Translations under genes and position numbers: made by a program
The notes under the pieces: model-generated
The model's database searches: none
Told to the model about the DNA's origin: nothing
Seen by the model: the letters and a program-made list of their open reading frames with translations, nothing else
Part shown: piece by piece, positions 1 through 6,458 of the stretch
How the letters are laid out: every line of letters begins with the position of its first letter
Numbering within the stretch: position 1 is the first letter of the stretch
DNA from: an uncultured bacterium
GTDB taxonomy: Bacteria > Actinomycetota > Coriobacteriia > Coriobacteriales > Coriobacteriaceae
DNA: 8,495 bases
Assembly: GCA_905215945.1 (NCBI GenBank)
Contig: CAJMRZ010000052.1
Location: forward strand, 1 to 8,495
Direction: 5' to 3'

Positions 1-1389
1 CAAGGCGTGGACGAGCTGCTGGACGGCATATGCGCGCTGATGCGTGAACAGGCATGGCTTCCTGAGTTTGCCGCGCGCGTCTATCGTGTCAGCCGCGGGG
101 ATCGTGGCGAGCGCTTGGCTTGGGTTAAAGTGACCGGCGGCACGCTGCATGCCAAGCAGATGATTGACGGACGTTCCGGTGCCGAGGCATGGGAGCAAAA
201 GATCGACCAGGTGCGCATCTATAACGGCGAGAAATACGAGCTTGCCCGGGAAGTTGCCGCTGGTGGCATCTGCGCCGTGACGGGTCTTGCGCACGTTCGC
301 CCGGGGGACGCCCTGGGCGCGGAGCCCGCGGGCGATGCGCCCGTCATTGCGCCGGTCCTCACCTATACGGTACTGCCGGGCGAGCACGATGTCCATACGG
401 TGTTCCAAGCGCTGACCGAGCTTGCCGATGAGGACCCCATGCTCGGCGTAAGCTGGAACACGCATCTTGAGCAGATTCATCTGCAGTTGATGGGTGCGGT
501 GCAGCTCGAGGTCGTGCAGCGGGTGTTGGCCGATCGCTTTGGCCTTTCGGTTTCGTTTGAGTCTGGCGGCATCCTCTATAAGGAGACTATTTCGCAGTCG
601 GTCGAGGGCGTGGGTCACTTTGAGCCACTGCGCCACTATGCCGAGGTGCATCTGAGCCTGGAGCCGTTGCCAGCGGGTTCGGGCGTGCAGTTTGGCACCG
701 TGACCTCGACCGGTGAGCTCGATCTTAACTGGCAGCGTTTGGCACTCACCAACGCCATGGAGCGCGATCACTTGGGCGTGCTGACCGGCTCGCCCATCAC
801 CGATATTCGCATTACGCTCACGGGTGGCCGCGCTCATGCCAAGCACACCGAGGGCGGCGACTTTCGCCAGGCCACGTACCGCGCGATTCGTCAGGGTTTG
901 ATGCAGGCGCGTGAGGCCGGCGCGGCCGTGTTGCTGGAGCCGTGGTACCACTTTGAGCTCGAGGTGCCGGGGGAGTGCGTGGGCCGGGCGCTCTCGGACG
1001 CCACGCGCATGGGTGCCGAGTACGAGCCGCCGACGATGGCGAGAGGCCGGGCGAAGCTTGTGGGTCGCGTGCCGGCTTCCGAGGTGCAGGATTACGCGCT
1101 GGAGGTGGCTGCCTACACGAGCGGTCGCGGGCATCTGTACCTGGAGTTCGCCGGCTATTCGGCTTGCCATGATGCCGAGCGCGTAATCGAGACGGCCGCC
1201 TATGAGCCCGAGGCCGATCTGCCCAACACGCCCGACTCGGTTTTTTGCTCTCACGGCGCCGGCTACACGGTCAAATGGTACGACGTGCCTGCCGCAGCTC
1301 ACGTAAAGGTCGATCCCGCCACCTTCCGCTCCTGGCGAGCAGCAGACGCCGCCTTTTCCGGCCACATGTGCCATTGGGGGACGGGGTAG
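1..1389 (+). CDS. Tet(M)/EF-G-like translation factor GTPase, C-terminal part (5' end outside window)
   Basis: The frame is open from base 1 (first residues QGVDELLDGI, the typical end of a translational G domain), so the GTPase domain lies upstream and the GTG at position 7 is not the true start. The 462 visible residues run as: end of the G domain (1-20), beta-barrel domain II (about 25-105), domain III (about 115-200, LGVSWNTHLEQIHLQLMG resembling the Tet(M) domain III stretch), domain IV (about 205-325, with LPAGSGVQF and TEGGDFRQATYRAIRQGL), domain V (about 325-400, LLEPWYHFELEVP, SGRGHLYLEFAGY) and a C-terminal tail with SVFCSHGAGYTVKW. Order and motifs match ribosomal-protection GTPases, which bind the ribosome as EF-G does. 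The tail and the domain IV loop differ from Tet(M) as I remember it, and resemble chromosomal Tet(M)-like translation factors of Clostridia and Coriobacteriia. Family membership is secure; tetracycline resistance is doubtful. The stop is TAG. Confidence 0.88.
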   Translation, partial: QGVDELLDGICALMREQAWLPEFAARVYRVSRGDRGERLAWVKVTGGTLHAKQMIDGRSGAEAWEQKIDQVRIYNGEKYELAREVAAGGICAVTGLAHVRPGDALGAEPAGDAPVIAPVLTYTVLPGEHDVHTVFQALTELADEDPMLGVSWNTHLEQIHLQLMGAVQLEVVQRVLADRFGLSVSFESGGILYKETISQSVEGVGHFEPLRHYAEVHLSLEPLPAGSGVQFGTVTSTGELDLNWQRLALTNAMERDHLGVLTGSPITDIRITLTGGRAHAKHTEGGDFRQATYRAIRQGLMQAREAGAAVLLEPWYHFELEVPGECVGRALSDATRMGAEYEPPTMARGRAKLVGRVPASEVQDYALEVAAYTSGRGHLYLEFAGYSACHDAERVIETAAYEPEADLPNTPDSVFCSHGAGYTVKWYDVPAAAHVKVDPATFRSWRAADAAFSGHMCHWGTG

Positions 1390-1444
1390 AAATGGTAGGT
1401 TTTCTGGTCCTCTAGTCCTTGACAAATTGGTTTTGGTGCCAGCG

Positions 1445-1469
1445 TGACAAATTGTCAGTCCCTTTGTCA
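1445..1469. repeat. Decayed copy of the GTGACAAAGGGAC palindromic repeat
   Basis: TGACAAA (1445-1451) pairs with TTTGTCA (1463-1469). The right side GTCCCTTTGTCA (1458-1469) is the exact reverse complement of TGACAAAGGGAC, the core of the two better copies at 5167 and 6424, so this looks like a degenerate third copy. A smaller palindrome TGACAA-A-TTGTCA (1445-1457) lies inside it. TGACAAATTG also occurs directly repeated at 1420-1429, 25 bases earlier, which may be a further fragment. It sits about 55 bases after the stop of the Tet(M)-like gene and upstream of the AAA1 promoter. Confidence 0.6.
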
Positions 1470-1473
1470 GATT

Positions 1474-1507
1474 AAGTTGGTATAACTCGGTACAAGTTGG
1501 TATAACT
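1474..1507 (+). promoter_or_regulatory. Tandem AGTTGGTATAACT boxes; likely promoter of the AAA1-UvrA unit
   Basis: The 14-mer AAGTTGGTATAACT occurs twice, at 1474-1487 and 1494-1507, with starts 20 bases apart. Each contains TGGTATAAC, which reads as an extended -10 element (TG-N-TATAAT-like). The downstream TATAAC (1501-1506) has TTGGTA of the upstream box (1477-1482) as a possible weak -35 at 18-base spacing, so one repeat may supply both hexamers. Each box is also an imperfect palindrome (AGTT-N5-AACT), so a dimeric regulator could bind here. A start near 1512-1514 would give a leader of about 28 bases containing the AAA1 ribosome binding site GAGGAG (1529-1534). The repeat is seen; promoter function is inferred. 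Confidence 0.55.
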
Positions 1508-1540
1508 ATTGCCAGGGTTTGCCAATCCGAGGAGTCCGAC

Positions 1541-2659
1541 ATGAATCCAAATCCCTTTAAGCCCACTGCCGGCAAACGGCCCCCGATACTCATCGGCCGC
1601 GAGTCGGTCATCGAAGATTTTGAGGAAGGACTCGACAACGGCGCTGGAGCGCCGGGCAGGCTCATACTCATTACGGGAAACCGCGGCTGTGGCAAAACGG
1701 TTCTCTTGCGGGAGCTGCAGCGTTTAGCTAGCGAGCGCGGATGGGCGGTTGTCTCCGATTCCGCTTCGCTTGGCTTATGCGACCGCTTGGCCGACGCGCT
1801 TCGCTCGAATAAACCCGTTGTGACGTCAATGGAGTTCGGTCCGTCGTTTGGCCGGATGTCGGTCGAGGCGGCGCGAGCAAAGGGCGAGACGTTGCGAGGG
1901 CTGGTCAACGAGCGCCTCAAGAAACTCGGTCCAGGCAAGGGCATACTGTTTGCGATCGACGAGGCGCAATCGGCGTCTATCGAGGAACTGGCGGCTCTTG
2001 CCGTTCTCTATCAGCGGGTGCTCGGAGACCAGGATGCCACGGGATTGCCCGATAGCGACCAGCGCGGTCTTGCGCTGGTTTTTGCCGGCTTGCCCAGTAT
2101 GGTTGATGACTTACTTGAAGAGCCGAGCGTGACGTTTTTGCGGCGTGCCCAGCAGCGTACGTTGGGGGCGATATCTTTGCCCAAGGTGCGCGATTCGTAT
2201 ATCCAGACGGTCAAAGACGCTGGTCTTTACGTTGACGCGGAGACGGCGGACCTTGCGGCACACAAGAGTATGGGGCATCCCTATATGGTTCAGCTGGTGG
2301 GATATTACATGTGGCGGTCTGCTGTCCGGCGTGGTTCGCGGGTCATCGAAAGGTGCGATGTCGAGGGTGGCCATGCGGATGCCGTCTCCGAGTTCTACGA
2401 AGCGGTTGACGCACCTCTGTATTACGGGCTGCGCAGTCCACAGCGCCTCTTTATCGAGGCCATGGCGGTTGACGAGGGCAAACCGACTCGCATGGCGGAT
2501 ATCATTGAGCGTTGCGATCGCACCCAGAGCTGGGCGAGTAAATATCGCGCAAGCCTGATTCGCGAGCGCGTCATCGAGGCTGCCGGATACGGCCTCGTCC
2601 GGTTTACCGTGCCCATGCTGGGCGCGTACATTCGAGATCGCATTTTATGGCATGAGTAG
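1541..2659 (+). CDS. ORC/Cdc6-like AAA+ ATPase with C-terminal winged helix (AAA1)
   Basis: A 372-residue soluble ATPase. The start ATG is set by GAGGAG at 1529-1534, six bases upstream. The N-terminus NPFKPTAG...PILIGRE is typical of AAA_16/ORC-type proteins that begin just before the nucleotide pocket. Walker A is GNRGCGKT (46-53) and Walker B ends in IDE (139-141). A sensor-like LVFAGLPS follows, then FLRRAQQ (199-205), a plausible arginine-finger or sensor-2 region, the lid motif GHPYMVQLVGYYMW (245-258), and a winged-helix-like C-terminus (about 300-372). No signal peptide or membrane segment is seen. The second ATPase of the window (5206-6306) has the same motifs at nearly the same residue numbers, so the two are paralogues. 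Its last 8 bases overlap the first ATG of the UvrA-like gene, indicating one transcript and probably translational coupling. The specific function is unknown; DNA binding through the winged helix is an inference from the fold. Confidence 0.85.
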   Translation: MNPNPFKPTAGKRPPILIGRESVIEDFEEGLDNGAGAPGRLILITGNRGCGKTVLLRELQRLASERGWAVVSDSASLGLCDRLADALRSNKPVVTSMEFGPSFGRMSVEAARAKGETLRGLVNERLKKLGPGKGILFAIDEAQSASIEELAALAVLYQRVLGDQDATGLPDSDQRGLALVFAGLPSMVDDLLEEPSVTFLRRAQQRTLGAISLPKVRDSYIQTVKDAGLYVDAETADLAAHKSMGHPYMVQLVGYYMWRSAVRRGSRVIERCDVEGGHADAVSEFYEAVDAPLYYGLRSPQRLFIEAMAVDEGKPTRMADIIERCDRTQSWASKYRASLIRERVIEAAGYGLVRFTVPMLGAYIRDRILWHE

Positions 2660-5165
2660 GGTGATAAAGGTGACGGAACAGAAGATGAGCCCGCAGGCTA
2701 TCGAGGTGCGTGGCGCGCGTGTACATAACCTCAAGGACATCGATATCGATATTCCGCTGGGAAAGCTCGTGGGTATTGCCGGCGTGTCGGGTTCGGGCAA
2801 GAGTTCGCTGGCGCTGGGGGTTCTTTATGCCGAGGGCTCGCGTCGCTACTTGGAAGCACTCAGCACCTATACTCGACGTCGTCTAACGCAGGCCGAACAT
2901 GCCCAGGTGGACGAGGTGCTGCACGTGCCGGCGGCGCTCGCATTGCATCAGCGCCCCAGCGTGCCGGGCGTGCGTTCTACCTTTGGCACCATGACCGAGC
3001 TCAACAATAGCCTGCGTCTGCTCTTTAGCCGTTGCGCCCATCACGTATGCCCGCATTGCGGGGCGCGTTTGGAGCCGAGCCTTAACGTGGCCGCAGGCCT
3101 GTCGCTCACGTGTCCGACATGCGGCCGCGAGTTCTACGCGCCGAGTGCCGAGGATTTGGCTTTCAATAGCGGCGGTGCATGCCCCACCTGTGGCGGCACC
3201 GGTGTCATGCGCGAGGTGGACGAGGCGAGCCTGGTGCCCGACGAGTCAAAGACTATCAACGAGGGTGCGGTGCTTCCCTGGGGTACGCTCATGTGGGATT
3301 TGATGAAGCAGGTCGCCGGCGAGATGGGCGTGCGCACCGACGTGCCGTTTAACCAGCTCACGCCTCAAGAGCGCGACATCGTGTTTCATGGTCCGGCGGT
3401 TAAGAAGCACATTCTCTACGTCCCCAAAAACGGTGAGGGCGCCACGCCACTCGACTTTACCTATTACAACGCCGTCTATACCGTTGAGAATGCGCTCGCC
3501 AAGGTTAAGGACGACAAGGGCCTCAAACGCGTTGCGCGCTTTTTGCGCGAGGGTCCATGCCGTGACTGTGGTGGCACGCGTCTCTCCGAGGCCGCGCGCC
3601 AGCCCCAGGTGTGCGGTATCAATCTGGCGCAGGCCGCGGCCATGACGCTAGGCGAGGCGATTGAGTGGGTGCGCGGGGTGCCTGCATCCTTGCCGACTGA
3701 GATGCAGCCCATGGCAGCGGATATCTGCGATTCATTTTGGGGCGCTGCCCGTCGTCTGGTCGACCTGGGCCTCGATTACCTTTCGCTCGATCGCGCCGGT
3801 GCCACGCTCTCCACGGGTGAGCGTCAGCGCGTGCAGCTCGCCCGTGTGGTGCGCAACCGATCGACGGGCGTGCTTTATGTGCTGGACGAGCCCTCGATCG
3901 GCTTGCATCCTGCCAATGTCGACGGCTTGGTGGGCGTAATGCGCGATCTGGTGGATGACGGCAACACCGTGGTTGTTGTCGACCACGATACGCGCGTGCT
4001 AGCGGAAGCCGACTATCTGGTCGAGATGGGCCCCGTTGCCGGAGCAGGCGGCGGCAATGTGATCGCCGCTGGTACGGTAGACGAGGTCGAGCAATCGCAG
4101 AGCAGTCGCATCGCGCCGTTTTTGCGCGCCGAGCCCAAGCGCTTGCGTCCGCAGGTGACTGACGACGAAATGTTCGACCAGGGCCATATCCGCATGGCGA
4201 CCGATGCCATCCATACCGTCAAGCCGCTCGAAGTCGATATCCCGCGTGGCCGTCTCGTCGCGGTGACGGGTGTTTCGGGTTCGGGTAAGACGACGCTCGT
4301 GCTCGAGACGCTCATCCCGGCGCTTAAGGCGCAGGCAGCTGGCGAGCGTCTGCCGGGGCACGTGCGTTGGGTCGATGCCGAGGGCATTGCCCGCGCAAAC
4401 CTGATTGATGCTACGCCCATCGGCGCCAACGTGCGCTCGACGGTGGCGACCTATGCCGACATCCATGATGAGCTGCGCCGCGCCTTCGCCCGCACGCCCG
4501 AGGCCAAGGCAGCCGGCTACAAGGCGGGTGCCTTTAGCTACAACACTGGCGCCTTGCGGTGCCCTACGTGCGACGGCACGGGATCGATATCGCTCGACGT
4601 GCAGTTTTTGCCCGACGTCGAGATCATCTGCCCAGCATGCCGTGGTTCACGCTACGCCGAGGCCGCCTCGCATATCCATCGCGAGGGCAAGGACGGGAGC
4701 TTGCTTACGTTGCCGCAGCTCATGGATATGAGCGTGGACGAGGCCCTCGACGCCACACTGGGGCTCAAGAAGGTTCAGACGCGCTTGCAGACCTTGCACG
4801 ACCTAGGCTTGGGCTATCTCACACTCGGTGAGCCCACGCCGGCGCTCTCGGGCGGCGAGGCACAACGCCTTAAGCTCGCGAGCGAGATGGGCCGCGTGCA
4901 GGATGATGCCGTATTCGTATTCGACGAGCCCACGATCGGACTACATCCGCTCGATGTTCAGGTACTGTTGAACGTGTTTGACGGCCTCGTTGCCAAGGGC
5001 GCCACGGTGATTGTGATTGAGCACGACCTCGACCTTATCCGTAACGCCGACTATGTGATTGACATGGGCCCAGGCGGTGGCGACGCCGGTGGGCAAATCG
5101 TCTGCGCCGGCACGCCGGCGGATATCGCGGTCTGCTCCAAGAGCATTACCGGACGCTACCTATAG
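2652..5165 (+). CDS. Short UvrA-like ABC ATPase lacking the UvrB-binding domain (UvrA2 type)
   Basis: This 837-residue tandem ABC ATPase of the UvrA family is shorter than the roughly 940 residues of E. coli UvrA. The first nucleotide-binding domain has Walker A GVSGSGKS (44-51), signature LSTGERQR (about 386-393) and Walker B VLDEPSIGLH (about 410-420). The second has Walker A GVSGSGKT (about 540-547), signature LSGGEAQR (about 732-739) and FDEPTIGLH (about 757). Zinc-binding CxxC pairs are CPHC (about 133), CPTC (about 155 and 177), CRDC (303), and CPTC/CPAC (about 637 and 660). Between RSTFGTMTELNNSLRLLF and FNSGGACPTCGGTG there are only about 50 residues, where UvrA normally carries the UvrB-binding domain. 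UvrA2 and drug-resistance UvrA homologues share this loss. The protein probably binds DNA but may not recruit UvrB. The first ATG overlaps the upstream stop without a clear Shine-Dalgarno; ATG at 2685 (residue 12) is an alternative start. Confidence 0.9.
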   Translation: MSRVIKVTEQKMSPQAIEVRGARVHNLKDIDIDIPLGKLVGIAGVSGSGKSSLALGVLYAEGSRRYLEALSTYTRRRLTQAEHAQVDEVLHVPAALALHQRPSVPGVRSTFGTMTELNNSLRLLFSRCAHHVCPHCGARLEPSLNVAAGLSLTCPTCGREFYAPSAEDLAFNSGGACPTCGGTGVMREVDEASLVPDESKTINEGAVLPWGTLMWDLMKQVAGEMGVRTDVPFNQLTPQERDIVFHGPAVKKHILYVPKNGEGATPLDFTYYNAVYTVENALAKVKDDKGLKRVARFLREGPCRDCGGTRLSEAARQPQVCGINLAQAAAMTLGEAIEWVRGVPASLPTEMQPMAADICDSFWGAARRLVDLGLDYLSLDRAGATLSTGERQRVQLARVVRNRSTGVLYVLDEPSIGLHPANVDGLVGVMRDLVDDGNTVVVVDHDTRVLAEADYLVEMGPVAGAGGGNVIAAGTVDEVEQSQSSRIAPFLRAEPKRLRPQVTDDEMFDQGHIRMATDAIHTVKPLEVDIPRGRLVAVTGVSGSGKTTLVLETLIPALKAQAAGERLPGHVRWVDAEGIARANLIDATPIGANVRSTVATYADIHDELRRAFARTPEAKAAGYKAGAFSYNTGALRCPTCDGTGSISLDVQFLPDVEIICPACRGSRYAEAASHIHREGKDGSLLTLPQLMDMSVDEALDATLGLKKVQTRLQTLHDLGLGYLTLGEPTPALSGGEAQRLKLASEMGRVQDDAVFVFDEPTIGLHPLDVQVLLNVFDGLVAKGATVIVIEHDLDLIRNADYVIDMGPGGGDAGGQIVCAGTPADIAVCSKSITGRYL

Positions 5166-5166
5166 A

Positions 5167-5201
5167 CAATGTGACAAAGGGACTGCCTCTTTGTCACATT
5201 G
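5167..5201. repeat. Palindromic repeat hairpin between convergent genes (copy 2)
   Basis: CAATGTGACAAAG pairs with CTTTGTCACATTG; with a further G-T and G-C pair the stem is 15 bp and the loop is ACTGC. Its left arm, AATGTGACAAAGGGAC, is identical over 16 bases to that of the copy at 6424-6458. It begins one base after the UvrA-like stop and ends four bases before the stop of the convergent ATPase, so it fills the 40-base gap. The downstream + strand (GATTTCTATTT) is only loosely T-rich, so a bidirectional terminator role is possible but not canonical. It resembles REP/MITE-like palindromes abundant in Collinsella relatives; that comparison is from memory. Confidence 0.8.
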
Positions 5202-5205
5202 ATTT

Positions 5206-6306
5206 CTATTTCACGCATTGAGCCGCGAGATAGTCGCGGAAGAATGGCAATTCAAATGCGACGAGCCCTCGTCCTCGTTCTCCGATGATGCCGGCATCTA
5301 TCATGCGGCGTCGGTAGCGGGAGACCTGCTGTGGCGAACGCTTAAGGCGCTCGACAAGGTCAGCGGTGGTGGACTCTTCCTCGTCATCGAGCATGGCGAT
5401 GAGGAATCGCTTGTCCTCTGCAGTGAGTTCCCGATAGGTTGCCGCAAGGATTCGGTCGTCCATCTCGTCGCGCGCGATTTTGATTCCCAGGTCAAAGTCG
5501 CGCGACGAGATTTCCTTCGAATCGCTTGTGAGATCCCAGGCACGGTAGCCTACGAGTTGCAATAGGAAGGGAAAACCAGAGATCGAGCGAACGGCTCTAT
5601 CGATTCCCTCGGCATCTGCCAGGCGATCGTTTTCCTGGATTGTGCGAATCAAGGCCTCGCGCACGTCATAGTCGGCAATGCGACCCAGATGATATTGTTG
5701 GGCGCGGCGAAGGAACGAGACCGTCTTGTGGTTCAGCAACGTCGAGACGTTGTTGGGAAGTCCCGCCATGAGCAGTGCGACGCGTTTTCCATCGGTCACA
5801 AAGTGCTGATACGTCGCTGCGAGCTGAATCATCTCGTCGAGTGTCGGGTCCACCTCGTCAACCGTGACGAGCAGACCGGTGCCCGCCTCGTTGAGCTGGT
5901 CGATGATGTCGCTCATGCGATAACGCCAAGTTGAGGCATCGTGAATGCGATTGACCTCGATGCTGCCGAGCGGTGCAATTCCGAGACCGGTGACTTCGAA
6001 GTACTTAGACGGGTCGATAAGATGGCCGGCAGCACGTTTCGCCCCGAACTCGATTTCCTCAAGCATTCCCGGGAGCGCGGTCGTCTTTACGGCTATCCAG
6101 CCGTGGGATTCCGCCCTTGTCGCGAGCGACGACATGAGAGCGGTTTTACCGGTTCCACGCGCGCCTGAGAAGATCGAGGTCAATTCTGGGCGCCTGCGCT
6201 GGCTCAAGAAGGCACGGTCCAGATCCCGAATAATCTGTTGTCTGCCGGCGAGATGGGCAGGAACCTCGCCAAAACTGGGGGTAAACGGGTTCTCGAGATA
6301 TTCCAC
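5206..6306 (-). CDS. ORC/Cdc6-like AAA+ ATPase with winged helix (AAA2), paralogue of AAA1
   Basis: A 366-residue soluble ATPase with a GTG start at 6306, chosen because AAAGGAG (6313-6319) lies six bases before it and the protein begins MEYLENPFTPSFGEVP, the same NPF...P entry as AAA1. Walker A is GARGTGKT (48-55), Walker B ends VTVDE (147-151), a sensor-like LLMAGLPN follows (178-185), then FLRRAQQ (198-204) and GFPFLLQLVGYRAW (244-257). The C-terminus (about 294-360) is a winged helix: LTAEDKRFLIAML, then SPQQVSRYRRRMIDAGII and GLVAFELPFFRDYL. Motif spacing matches AAA1 within one residue, so the pair arose by duplication or parallel acquisition of one family. It is convergent with the AAA1-UvrA unit and separated from it only by a hairpin repeat. 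Its role is unknown. Such ATPases are usually named only 'ATP-binding protein'; DNA or replication-linked roles are inferred from ORC/Cdc6 similarity. Confidence 0.85.
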   Translation of the reverse strand: MEYLENPFTPSFGEVPAHLAGRQQIIRDLDRAFLSQRRRPELTSIFSGARGTGKTALMSSLATRAESHGWIAVKTTALPGMLEEIEFGAKRAAGHLIDPSKYFEVTGLGIAPLGSIEVNRIHDASTWRYRMSDIIDQLNEAGTGLLVTVDEVDPTLDEMIQLAATYQHFVTDGKRVALLMAGLPNNVSTLLNHKTVSFLRRAQQYHLGRIADYDVREALIRTIQENDRLADAEGIDRAVRSISGFPFLLQLVGYRAWDLTSDSKEISSRDFDLGIKIARDEMDDRILAATYRELTAEDKRFLIAMLDDEEESTTADLVERLKRSPQQVSRYRRRMIDAGIIGERGRGLVAFELPFFRDYLAAQCVK

Positions 6307-6423
6307 AAAGCTCTCCTTTCACACCGCCGTTTAACTTCATTTTACTTTAGTTAATTCTGATTAAAAGTGAGGGCTCTTTATCTAGAGCATCAATTAGGCG
6401 TGTGTGCCATCGGCGCGGCGCTT
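6307..6423 (-). promoter_or_regulatory. AT-rich leader of AAA2 with inverted repeats and a weak promoter
   Basis: The gap between the trmL 3' end and AAA2 holds an AT-rich block (6330-6366) unlike the GC-rich surroundings. On the minus strand TAAAAT (about 6340-6345) could be a -10, with only a poor -35 upstream (TTTTAA). TTAACT (6331-6336) and AGTTAA (6349-6354) form an inverted repeat with a 12-base spacer that straddles this -10, as an operator might. A small hairpin GCTCT-TTATCT-AGAGC lies at 6373-6388. The Shine-Dalgarno AAAGGAG at 6313-6319 serves the GTG start. The promoter assignment is tentative. Confidence 0.4.
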
Positions 6424-6458
6424 GAATGTGACAAAGGGACAGTTCCTTTGTCACATTC
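6424..6458. repeat. Palindromic repeat hairpin overlapping the trmL stop codon (copy 3)
   Basis: GAATGTGACAAAGG (6424-6437) pairs perfectly with CCTTTGTCACATTC (6445-6458); a G-T and an A-T pair extend the stem to 16 bp with loop CAG. The 16-base left arm is identical to that of the copy at 5167-5201. The right arm contains the last codons of trmL: on the minus strand the gene ends GGA ATG TGA, and ATGTGA belongs to the repeat. No T-run follows on the minus strand, so it is not a textbook intrinsic terminator. Confidence 0.82.

Noticed and set aside
7..9. GTG at position 7 as the start of the Tet(M)-like gene
   Set aside because: The frame is open to base 1, and the preceding residues fit the end of a GTPase domain, so the gene is cut by the window edge.
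1419..1424. Perfect consensus -35 hexamer TTGACA after the Tet(M)-like gene
   Set aside because: No -10-like hexamer lies 15-19 bases downstream (the sequence there is around AGCGTGA), and the hexamer is part of the TGACAAATTG direct repeat.
3999..4466. Minus-strand open frame inside the UvrA-like gene
   Set aside because: Fully embedded antisense to conserved UvrA motifs, with low-complexity translation and no ribosome binding site of note.
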